Shown here: piece by piece, positions 1 through 11,414 of the stretch | Position numbering within the stretch: the first letter of the stretch is position 1 | How the letters are laid out: each line of letters begins with the position of its first letter | Assembly (NCBI GenBank): GCA_037355855.1 | Contig: CM074761.1 | Span: 5,909,346-5,973,345 of the forward strand | Direction: 5' to 3' | DNA: 64,000 nucleotides | From: Pseudo-nitzschia pungens | Lineage: Eukaryota > Bacillariophyta > Bacillariophyceae > Bacillariales > Bacillariaceae | Notes under the pieces: generated by a model | What the model saw: the letters and a program-made list of their open reading frames with translations, nothing else | The model's database searches: none | Told to the model about the DNA's origin: nothing | Made by a program: the position numbers and the translations under genes

Positions 1-3000
1 TGTATCTGTTGGATGACGATGGTAAAATATTGGATGACGATGACGATGTGCCTCCTCCAGGATCTGTCCTGGATGCAGCACCACTGATGGATGTTATCCT
101 GCCTGACAAGTCCAATGTGAAGGTTCCTTTGTTGCCCAAAAAGACATTTGGTGACATCAAGGATCTTGTTGAAGACAAGACAGGATTTTCTTCCAAACCA
201 AACCACAGGACTTTCTTCTTGGATCCAGATGGGAACGAAATGGAGGACGATGCACCTGTGGAAAAATCAAGCATTCAACCTGGATCGCCGCTGGAGCTTT
301 GCTCTGTTCCCTATGGAAGACGACAAGGTTACAGTTCGATCGCCGGATGGCAGATGTTTCTATTTGGATGTGGATCCGAGAACCGACACGGTCGAGGATC
401 TGAAGAGGAAAGTTGCAAAGCCTCTGGGTCTTCCGGTGAAGGATTTGTATCTGTTGGATGACGATGGTAAAATATTGGATGACGATGACGATGTGCCTCC
501 TCCAGGATCTGTCCTGGATGCAGCACCACTGATGGATGTTATCCTGCCTGACAAGTCCAATGTGAAGGTTCCTTTGTTGCCCAAAAAGACATTTGGTGAC
601 ATCAAGGATCTTGTTGAAGACAAGACAGGATTTTCTTCCAAACCAAACCACAGGACTTTCTTCTTGGATCCAGATGGGAACGAAATGGAAGATGATGCAC
701 CTGTGGAAAAATCAAGCATTCAACCTGGATCGCCGCTGGAGCTTTGCTCTGTTCCCCTTGAGGATGACAAGATTACAGTTCGATCGCCGGATGGCAGATG
801 TTTCTACTTGGATGTGGATCCGGAGACCGACACTGTCGAGGATCTGAAGAGGAAAGTTGCAAAGCCTCTGGATCTTCCGGTGAAGGATTTGTATCTGTTG
901 GATGACGAGGGCAAAATATTGGATGACGATGACGATGTGCCTCGTCCAGGATTTGTCCTGGATGCAGCGCCACTCATGGATGTTATCCTGCCGGACAAGT
1001 CCAATGTGAAGGTTCCTTTGTTGCCCAAACAGACATTTGGTGACATCAAGGATCTTGTTGAAGACAAGACAGGATTTTCTCCCAAACCAAACCACAGGAC
1101 TTTCTTCTTGGATCCAGATGGGAACGAAATGGAGGACGATGCACCTGTGGAAAAATCAAGCATTCAACCTGGATCGCCGTTGGAGCTTTGCTCTGTTCCC
1201 CTTGAGGATGACAAGATTACAGTTCGATCGCCGGATGGCAGATGTTTCTACTTGGATGTGGATCCGGAGACCGACACTGTCGAGGATCTGAAGAGGAAAG
1301 TTGCAAAGCCTCTGGGTCTTCCGGTGAAGGATTTGTATCTGTTGGATGACGATGGTAAAATATTGGATGACGATGACGATGTGCCTCCTCCAGGATCTGT
1401 CCTGGATGCAGCACCACTGATGGATGTTATCCTGCCTGACAAGTCCAATGTGAAGGTTCCTTTGTTGCCCAAAAAGACATTTGGTGACATCAAGGATCTT
1501 GTTGAAGACAAGACAGGATTTTCTTCCAAACCAAACCACAGGACTTTCTTCTTGGATCCAGATGGGAACGAAATGGAGGACGATGCACCTGTGGAAAAAT
1601 CAAGCATTCAACCTGGATCGCCGCTGGAGCTTTGCTCTGTTCCTATGGAAGACGACAAGGTTACAGTTCGATCGCCGGATGGCAGATGTTTCTATTTGGA
1701 TGTGGATCCAGAAACCGACACGGTCGAGGATCTGAAGAGGAAAGTTGCAAAGCCTCTGGGTCTTCCGGTGAAGGATTTGTATCTGTTGGATGACGATGGT
1801 AAAATATTGGATGACGATGACGATGTGCCTCCTCCAGGATCTGTCCTGGATGCAGCACCACTGATGGATGTTATCCTGCCTGACAAGTCCAATGTGAAGG
1901 TTCCTTTGTTGCCCAAAAAGACATTTGGCGACATCAAGGATCTTGTTGAAGACAAGACAGGATTTTCTTCCAAACCAAACCACAGGACTTTCTTCTTGGA
2001 TCCAGATGGGAACGAAATGGAGGACGATGCACCTGTGGAAAAATCAAGCATTCAACCTGGATCGCCGCTGGAGCTTTGCTCTGTTCCTATGGAAGACGAC
2101 AAGGTTACAGTTCGATCGCCGGATGGCAGATGTTTCTATTTGGATGTGGATCCAGAAACCGACACTGTCGAGGATCTGAAGAGGAAAGTTGCAAAGCCTC
2201 TGGATCTTCCGGTGAAGGATTTGTATCTGTTGGATGACGAGGGCAAAATATTGGATGACGATGACGATGTGCCTCGTCCAGGATTTGTCCTGGATGCAGC
2301 GCCACTCATGGATGTTATCCTGCCGGACAAGTCCAATGTGAAGGTTCCTTTGTTGCCAAAAAAGACATTTGGTGACATCAAGGATCTTGTTGAAGACAAG
2401 ACAGGATTTTCTCCCAAACCAAACCACAGGACTTTCTTCTTGGATCCAGATGGGAACGAAATGGAAGATGATGCACCTGTGGAAAAATCAAGCATTCAAC
2501 CTGGATCGCCGCTGGAGCTTTGCTCTGTTCCCCTTGAGGATGACAAGATTACTATTCGATCGCCGGATGGCAGATGTTTCTACTTGGATGTGGATCCGGA
2601 GACCGACACTGTCGAGGATCTGAAGAGGAAAGTTGCAAAGCCACTGGGTCTTCCGGTGAAGGATTTGTATCTGTTGGATGACGAGGGCAAAATATTGGAT
2701 GACGATGACGATGTGCCTCGTCCAGGATGTGTCCTGGATGCAGCACCACTCATGGATGTTATCCTGCCGGACAAGTCCAATGTGAAGGTTCCTTTGTTGC
2801 CCAAAAAGACATTTGGTGACATCAAGGATCTTGTTGAAGACAAGACAGGATTTTCTCCCAAACCAAACCACAGGACTTTCTTCTTGGATCCAGATGGGAA
2901 CGAAATGGAGGACGATGCACCTGTGGAAAAATCAAGCATTCAACCTGGATCGCCGCTGGAGCTTTGCTCTGTTCCCCTTGAGGATGACAAGATTACTATT

Positions 3001-3640
3001 CGATCGCCGGATGGCAGATGTTTCTACTTGGATGTGGATCCGGAGACCGACACTGTCGAGGATCTGAAGAGGAAAGTTGCAAAGCCACTGGGTCTTCCGG
3101 TGAAGGATTTGTATCTGTTGGATGACGAGGGCAAAATATTGGATGACGATGACGATGTGCCTCGTCCGGGATTTGTCCTGGATGCAGCGCCACTCATGGA
3201 TGTTATCCTGCCGGACAAGTCCAATGTGAAGGTTCCTTTGTTGCCCAAAAAGACATTTGGTGACATCAAGGATCTTGTTGAAGACAAGACAGGATTTTCT
3301 CCCAAACCAAACCACAGGACTTTCTTCTTGGATCCAGATGGGAACGAAATGGAGGACGATGCACCTGTGGAAAAATCAAGCATTCAACCTGGATCGCCGC
3401 TGGAGCTTTGCTCTGTTCCCCTTGAGGATGACAAGATTACTATTCGATCGCCGGATGGCAGATGTTTCTACTTGGATGTGGATCCGGAGACCGACACTGT
3501 CGAGGATCTGAAGAGGAAAGTTGCAAAGCCACTGGGTCTTCCGGTGAAGGATTTGTATCTGTTGGATGACGAGGGCAAAATATTGGATGACGATGACGAT
3601 GTGCCTCGTCCAGGATGTGTCCTGGATGCAGCGCCACTGA
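1..3640 (+). repeat. 444-bp tandem repeat array inside the ubiquitin-like gene
   Basis: Corresponding points recur at 593, 1037, 1481, 1925, 2369, 2813 and 3257, exactly 444 bp apart; the first interval (148 to 593) is 445 bp. Units differ by few substitutions and fall into subtypes by linker (LEDD from ccccttgagg, MEDD from cctatggaag) and by PPPGS versus PRPGF/C. The near-identity suggests recent amplification or gene conversion. Confidence 0.95.
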
Positions 3641-6600
3641 TTGAAGTTGCCATTCCAGATAAAAGGAAGGTGAAAGTTCCTCTGCTACCTAGATTGAAGT
3701 TTGAAGACATTAAGAATATCATCGATGAAAAAACGGGATCTTCTCCGGATGTAAAGAGAAGTGTTTTCTTTTTGGATCCTGATGGGAATGAAATCGATAA
3801 CAGGATGCCCGTAGAGAAAGCAGGTATCCAGCCTGGATCATTGTTGGAGATGTTTTCGGTTCCTGTGGAAGACGACAAGATTACAGTTCGATCGCCGGAT
3901 GGCAGATGTTTCTACTTGGATGTTGATCCGGAAAGTGACACGGTCAAGGATCTGAAGAGGAAAATTGCGAAGACTTTGGGTCTACCTGTGAAACATTTGG
4001 GTCTGGTTGACGACGATGGCAAAATAGTCGATCTGGACGACGATGTACCTCGTGCGGGATCTGTCTTGAACGCAGCTCCTCTAATTAAAATTGTCACACC
4101 AAACAAGTCAAAGGTTAAGATTCCTCTGCTACCGGGAATGACTTTTGACAATATCAAGGACTATGTCGAAGAAAAAACGGGATCTCGCCCCAAAGCAAAT
4201 GAACGTGTTTTCTTTTTTGACAGAGAAGGGAACGAAATCGATAACAGGATGCCCGTAGAGAAAGCAGGGATTAATCCGGGAGAAGCGCTTGAGATGTTTT
4301 CGGTCCCTGTAGAAGACGACACTATAACTGTTCGTTCCCCTGATGGCAGATTTTTCTATTTGGATGTTGATCCGGGAAGTGACACGGTCAAAGATCTTAA
4401 GCGGAAGGCAGCCACGGCTTTAGGTCTGCCGATGAAAGATTTGTATCTGGTGGACAGTGACGGTGAGATAGTCGACTTTGAGGATGATGATAACGTTATC
4501 GCTACTCGCGCTGGATCAGTTTTGGACGTAGCTCCCCTTATTGATGTTACAACGCCCGATGGGACCAAAGTGAAGGTTCCTCTGCTGCCGAAAATGAAGT
4601 TCAAAGATATCAAGGAAATCATTGAAAAGAAAATGGAGCCTACGATGGCGAAGCCAAACCATAGAATTTTCTTTTTGGACAGTGAAGGAAACGAAATAGA
4701 AGACGATGAATCCATGGAGAAAGCAAGAATCACTCCGGAATCATCATTGAAGATGTGTTCAGTCCCTGCTGCACATAACAATATTACTGTTCGATCTCCA
4801 GACGGCAGGTGCTTTAATTTTGATGTGGATCCCCAAACCGACGCAGCGAATGATCTGAAAGCAAGAATTGCAAATGCACTTAGTCTGCCGAAAAAGGATT
4901 TGTATCTGATTGATGAAGATGGTGAGCTAGTTGATGAAGATGAAGATGTTGGGATGCCTCGAACTGGATCTGTTTTGGATGTCGCACCCATGATTGACGT
5001 AACCATGCCCGACAAGAGCAAAGTCAAGGTTCCTTTGTTGCCGCATATGAAGTTTAAAGACGTAACGGACTTTATCGAACAAAAACTAGAGCCAACGAAG
5101 GCGACGCCATCCCATAGGATATTCTTTTTGGATAGTGAAGGAAATGAAATGGATGACAATGCACCTGTTCCAAAAGCAGGGATCAAATTTGGAACTGCAT
5201 TCAAGATGTGTTCAGCCCCTGTTGAAGACAATAAGGTTACTGTTAGATCCCCGGATGGTGGATGCTTTCATTTTGACGTCGATCCCGAAAATGACACAGT
5301 GAAGGATTTGAAAGCAAGAATCGCAAATGCATTTGGGATTCCGATGAAAGAGCTCCCCTCGCTCTTGTTGGATGAATCACGATTAGATGATGAATACCGT
5401 CCATCTCGAGGTGATGTATTTGATTTCGATCCAGTGCACATTGAAGTTGAATTACCAGGCGGTGATAAAATAATTGTGTCAACCATACCCATGCGGACCA
5501 TTCGAGAAATCAAGAAACTAATTGAAGAAAAAACAGGCATTAATAGGTCTGACCAACGCATCTTCTTCTTGGACGACGATGATCAAGAAATTGACGATAA
5601 ATTGACTCTTTCAGAGGCGAAAGTCAAAACACATACACCGCTAAAGTTGTTATCCTCCACGGAAAGGAAAGAACCAAAAGAAATCGAAATAAAGGATCTT
5701 TCGGGCAGAACGTTCAAATTGTTCGTAGATCCAGACGAATCAGTCCGGGAGATGAAGGAAAGGATTGCTGAGAAAATTGGATTCCCAGTCGGTGGATTCA
5801 AATTAGACAACAAAGAATGGAATGGTGTCGACAACGACATTTCACTGGACGAAGCAGGCTTTACGGCGCGAAGCGAGGTTATACTCGAAGTTTGTCCGCC
5901 AGTAGCAGAAATAGAGCTCCCAAACTCCAAAAAGATGAAAATGCAAATATTGCCGTCGATGACAATGAAGGATGTGCAAGAACTTGTAAAAGTGGAAGCA
6001 CCCGACTTAACAATCAATGATATCAAGCATCGCATGTTTTTCTCGCATGGTATTGAAGAACTAGGCGATGACACCCCGTTCGAGAAACTTACGTTTGAAA
6101 AAGGATACAAAATCGAGATGCAGTCGATCGTAATAAACGTCCAGCATTGGAACGGAGAAAATTTTAAGCTAGATGTACAGAGTGACTGGTACATAGATGA
6201 CATCAAGAAGCCGGTCCATGAACTTACTACTATTCCCCCAGATCAACAAAATATTTCTTTCAAAGGCGAACCAGTGAAAGGGGGTCTGCAGCTTGCGAAA
6301 CAAGGGATTGTGCAGGGATCGATACTTACCCTCGTGCCAATGTCTATCCTTGTAAATATTCCTCATATTAAGGAGCCAGTGCGATTCGTCGTAAAACCAT
6401 CATACACAGTTGAGAAGATCAAACGAAAAGCCTTCAAAATGCTAAAGAAAGAAAAGAATAATTCCAGTCATAACTTTTGTCTACTGATGGGTGGACGGGA
6501 ACTCGAAGACAAGGAAACTTTGGAAGAAAGTAACATCCAACATGATGACATTTGTACTTTCGAAGCATTTAAGCTTCGTGTAATGCATTGGTCTGGAAAG

Positions 6601-9291
6601 ATTTTTTATCTGGATAATTTGAGGCGGAACGAAACCATTGCTTCTCTGAAGGAACGAATCTTCAAGAGTGTGGGTATACCAATCGATGATCAAAGGCTTT
6701 CGCTTGATGGAAAGCGCCTGAGCGACGTGAATAATCTTGAAAAGGAGCAGGTGAGACATAGAACAATTCTTGTCCTGGAACCATTAGATTCGAAAACTGA
6801 AGTTCCCGAAGCAGAAAAGAAAACTATGACGAAGACGAAAACTAAAAAGTTTAAAGAAAAAGCAGATTGCGATGAAATCATGCCAGTCATACCTGACTGG
6901 AAAGAGCGAGTCTTCTTCTTTGACTGTGAAGACACTTTTGATGCTCACATTGAATTAATAATTATGCATTGGACGGGAGACACGTTCACGCTAAGCAATA
7001 TTCTCTTGCAAACGAAGGTCAGTGAGATCAAAAATGAGATATTGAGAGCCCGAGGAATCGCAAGAAAAATGCAGAAAATCAAATTTGACGGAAAAATTCT
7101 CGACGAGAAGAAGACATTGCTGGAACAGGGTGTTCGTCATAGAACGGTTTTGGTCTTGGAAGCACCAGTGAAGAACGCCATTAAGACTCCAAGCGTTAAA
7201 AGAATAAGCGGGAAGAAGATCTTTGGAACGGTCCCGACAAAGCTCATTACCAACATCAATATCACAGTGAAGGACTGGAATGGTGACGAATTCAATCTTA
7301 GCCCGGCTCCAAATGATTACATCGACGATGTTAAGGATCTAATTCACGACGTCAAAAGTATCCCTTTGGAACAGATTCGGTTGTCATTCGAAGGAGAACC
7401 TACTCAAGACGACAAGAATCTTAAGGATCAGCACATTGTTGATGGTTCTGTTTTATTCTTAGAACCAATGCGAGTGTTCCTTGAGCTTCCAAGAACAGAT
7501 GAACTTGTTTCCATCAATGTGGAAATGGAACAAAGGATTCGTGATGTTAAGAAAAAGATTGCCAAGATGTCAAGGGGAAAGCTTTCTTTGGCATCTATAT
7601 GCATCATGTCAGGTGGAGAGGAACTCGATTCTTCGAAGACAATATCTGAATATGGCATCTACCACGAAGATACGCTTAAAGTAGAAACGTACCAGGTGAA
7701 GGTTATGCATTTTATCGGGAAAGTCTTCACCATCGACAAAGTGACCCCAGCTAGCACCCCTCGCGACGTGAAGGAACAGCTTTCGGCATTTATGTCGTTT
7801 CCCATTGACGAGCAAGTCCTTTGCTTGAATGGAATGATTCTGGATGATTCGCGAAGCTTGAGCGATCAAGGAGTACGACACAAAGCTGTCATGATACTTG
7901 AGTTACCGGGTGTGAAAAAGTTATCACCGGTGAAAGAGAAAACATCCTTTTCAATGTGCAACATATCTTCGTTAGAAAGGGACGCGACCACATCCAAAAT
8001 CACAATCAGCTCGAGTTTGTTGATCAACATCCAACACTGGAATGGTGAAACATTCACTATCGATGCTAAACCTACTGAATACGTCGATGACTTGAAAGAT
8101 AGAATTTTTTTGTCCAAGAAGATACACATCAATCGACGACAATTGGAATTCGCGGACCAGCCCGTTTGTGATCAGAAATGCTTAAAGGAACAAGGCATAG
8201 TGAACAATACAACTCTCGTTCTCCGAAAGATGATAGTTTATATCTGTTATAAGGACCACAAAGTGGCTTTGGCAGCAGATCCCAAAGACTCTGTGTTCCA
8301 ACTGAAGAAACGGTTTCAGAAACAAATAGAGACTCCTATCGAGTGCCAGTGTCTCGTTCTGGCGGGGGAGGAACTTGCCGATGCAAAGAAATTGTCCCAC
8401 TACGGGATCCAAGATGGAGAAATACTGCAGCTGGAAGCCTTTAAAATCAAGATTCTGGATTGGAATGGAAATATCTCCGAAGTGACCGGGATTCATTCAG
8501 GCAGCACCGTAGAAGAGTTGAAGGAGAGAATTCAGAAACTGAACTCGATTCCTCCAGCCGACCAAGTATTGACAACAGATGGAATGCCGGTTATCGACAC
8601 CATGCGCCTAAAAGACCAAGAGATCAAGCACTCGTCAATTGTGACTCTCGCTCTGGCTTCAAAGAGCACTCGGACCTTCCAGTCACCAGTCCGAACGAAA
8701 TCAGCAGATTTTGAAGCCCTCACGGAAGAGGAGAGTGAATCCTCCGATTGTACGACATCGATCTCAACCACGGTGAGCCAGCCCTCGGAAAATTGGTGGA
8801 ATCTGCCCACAGAAAAGAGTGAGAGCAGACGTATGAAGGACGAGTCAGTGCCATTGTCGATGTTTTCCATCGCCAACAGCTCGGATTCAAAGCCATCCAA
8901 GCCGCCAAAAGAGTCGAAAAAAACAAAAAAAAAGGGGAAGTCTCTGAAACCGGAGAAGGACAAGTTCGAAGAATCGATTCCAATCACAGAACGGTCGACT
9001 TCCAAGACATCAAAGACTTCAAATGGTTCCAAGAAAACGAAAAGTAAGTCGCCGAAACGAAGGAAGGACAACACGGACGATCCACTGCCACAAATAGTTT
9101 CGAAAGACTCCAAGAAAACGAAAAGCAAGTCGCCGAAACGAAGGAAAGACAACACGGACGATCCACTGCCACAAGTACTTTCGAAAGACTCCAAGAAAAA
9201 GAGAGGCAAGTCCTTGAACGCAAAGCGAGAAAAATCTCCGAAACCGAAGAAAGAGAAGTCGGACAAACGAACCAAGGAAGCCGTTCAATAG
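1..9291 (+). CDS. Giant tandem ubiquitin-like-domain protein (5' end outside window; frame break near 310)
   Basis: The reading frame is open at the window edge and ends at TAG 9289-9291. It encodes about 36 beta-grasp (ubiquitin-like) domains. From 1 to about 3640 they come in 148-residue units of two domains each: one opens with a TVRSPDGRCFYLDVDP segment, the other with DVILPDKSNVKVPLLP. Units start near 313, 757, 1201, 1645, 2089, 2533, 2977 and 3421 and are almost identical. From 3640 to 5660 the pairs diverge. From 6127 to 8650 come single and triple domains with classic ubiquitin-like features such as HWNGE/F openings and QQ-I-S-F-G cores. The last 170 residues are Lys/Ser-rich, with a repeated KTKSKSPKRRKDN block that looks like a nuclear localisation signal. 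No Gly-Gly processing site is seen at the domain ends, so this is not a processed polyubiquitin precursor. A 1-bp insertion near 306-312 puts upstream sequence in another frame. AATAAA at 9393-9398 could serve polyadenylation. Function unknown; a structural or scaffold role is inference. Confidence 0.85.
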
Positions 9292-11414
9292 ACGACACAC
9301 AACAAACAAGAACATCAAATCAGTGCACCAAAGGCGTAAATATGATGTATTTTATTTGTATCCGTAACGTAATAATACAACTTGTTAAGCAAAATAAAAG
9401 ATTCATTATCAAATGACATCATTCTTCCATGTATCACTGGTGGTGTATCACCAGAATCCTGCAGCACTGTGCTGCTGCTGCAACAAGCGCCGCTGTAGCG
9501 TGCTCTTGGTTTGATAGCCTCTAGGCCGCAGGCAGTTGAAAATGATGCGGTATTGTGCAATACTACTACTTAGTAGCACTCCTAGTATAATTATCTTCTA
9601 TCACAGTTGATTCCTGTGCTACTGTAGGCTGTTTCTATACAATTCCATTGAGTAAACTGATGTTGGGCCCAGCACCTTCTGCAGCATGCTCCATAGCAAC
9701 AGTGGTACTGAGTTCTAAGAAACTGCTCAGATGGATATCATACTACTACCACTTTTAATAGTACTGCTGGCAAGTTTCCAGCACAAGCCCTCTTCCTCCC
9801 TTATTTGTACCATCATGCAACCAGACCTTACACAGACCAACCTCTTAATTTGCCCCCTAGCAGTAATCTTAGCGCACTCCAAGAAGAAATGGTGGAATGC
9901 CCCCCTGTCAACTAGGAGTACTACTAGACTACTTATGACTACACCAGTAATATCTTGACAAAGAAGAACAAGGAGGAGAATTAGTATCAAAATAGGTTCC
10001 CTTCAGAAGGAAGTTTGAATTACAGGTCAAATCCTAGTACTACTACTAATCGTCCTAGTAGTACTAGTAACCTTTCTAGCAGTAGTAGTGCAGAAAATTG
10101 CGATAGAGTCCAGTCGTGCATGTCGGTTGCTGCATAGGATTCGACGGGATTGGCTCGACTAAAAACCAAAGTGCAATCTTGCGAATCAATCAATCGTGCT
10201 TATTTTTTGTCCTTCTCAACGGTCGGTCCACGGAATTTACCCATGAATGAATCATCAATCAATCAAAATCGATTCAAGTGGCTACGTGCCTTTTTTGCGT
10301 AACCTTACTTTCCGGTAAAGATAGATTGATTCCGACGAAATAGGCAAAGCTATCTACTACTAGGCCCCGTAAGTAGAAAGTGTTATCAATAATACCGGTG
10401 AGTAGCTAACGTACCGGTACCGCACTGTGTTTTTAATAGGGAACGTACGTGTATCGTACCGTACACATTGCGTACGTACAGAATCCTCCGAAAAGCATCG
10501 TCGGTTCCGAAATACTTCTAATACGAAGTACGAAGTATTACCGTACAATTTTCTGGTACTTCATCTAATTACTGGTAGCTCTAACCTTACGTACGGTAAG
10601 ATTACGAGTTCATACCGAGTGCTGCAATTCTTATTTTTCGACGCCTCAACGGCTAAGATTTTTTTGTTTCGTGCGGTGTGGTAAGGTTTGCCAACACCGC
10701 ACGTTAAGGTTACGGTAACCTTACCTGGTACGATACGACGCGATCCATCCGGAAAACAGAAACCAAAACAAGTCACCATCCATCGGAAGGCCAATTCCAG
10801 TACTGAACAACTAAGTTACGATGTACAAGTAAGGCACAGGTAACCTTACCGGTATCATCATCTACAGTAATCTTACTGTACCGTATCATCGCTCTCTCCT
10901 TCGCCCGAGCTAAATCATCGCCACACCATCTTCTTATTTCACTCGTACCGTACGTAAGTTACGGATCTTCTATTTCGATCAATCAATCATCAATCTCAAA
11001 AGAAATCACTACGCATCGCATCGCATCCGAAACCTTTGTTAGTGACAAAGAAAGAGCAACAACGAAACCAACAAAATTAGGAACGACACAACCAGAGGGT
11101 TTTTCCGATAGCAGTGGGTCATTCGTGGGTCTCTCCATTCGGGCATCGGAAATTTAAAAAAAACCGAACCAACCCTTGCCAACATAATAATATAGGAACA
11201 GCGACAAGAGTTCGATTTCAAAATTGATTCATTGAGATTGATTGAGATCGTAGAGATTGATTCATTGAAATACAGTACTTATCGCCGGGAAGAAACACTG
11301 CAAGGGCAAAAGAGCAGGAAAACTGCGTCTGCAAACTGCAAAGTATCTATCTATACGATTCGAGGACACAAACAGGACAATCCATTTATCCATCCATCCA
11401 TCCATCCATTCATA
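9292..11414. other. Intergenic region, no gene seen
   Basis: Only short, unrelated open frames occur. The DNA carries many CTAGTAGTAGTA-type strings (about 9560-10090) and the recurrent motif TAAGGTTACCG or its complement (for example 10301, 10583, 10704, 10831). CATC repeats just before 11415 lie in the presumed 5' leader of the next gene. Confidence 0.7.

Noticed and set aside
148..312. N-terminal 55 residues before the first MEDD unit in the long frame
   Set aside because: They are the out-of-frame translation of a repeat unit, starting at TTG; the true coding frame upstream is another one.
329..3878. Repeated 66-, 84-, 119- and 127-residue frames in the ubiquitin-like array
   Set aside because: They recur every 444 bp in wrong frames and are by-products of the repeat.
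9731..9990. Short hydrophobic frames in the 9.7-kb region
   Set aside because: Both strands open over CTAGTAGTA-type sequence; no start context or homology.
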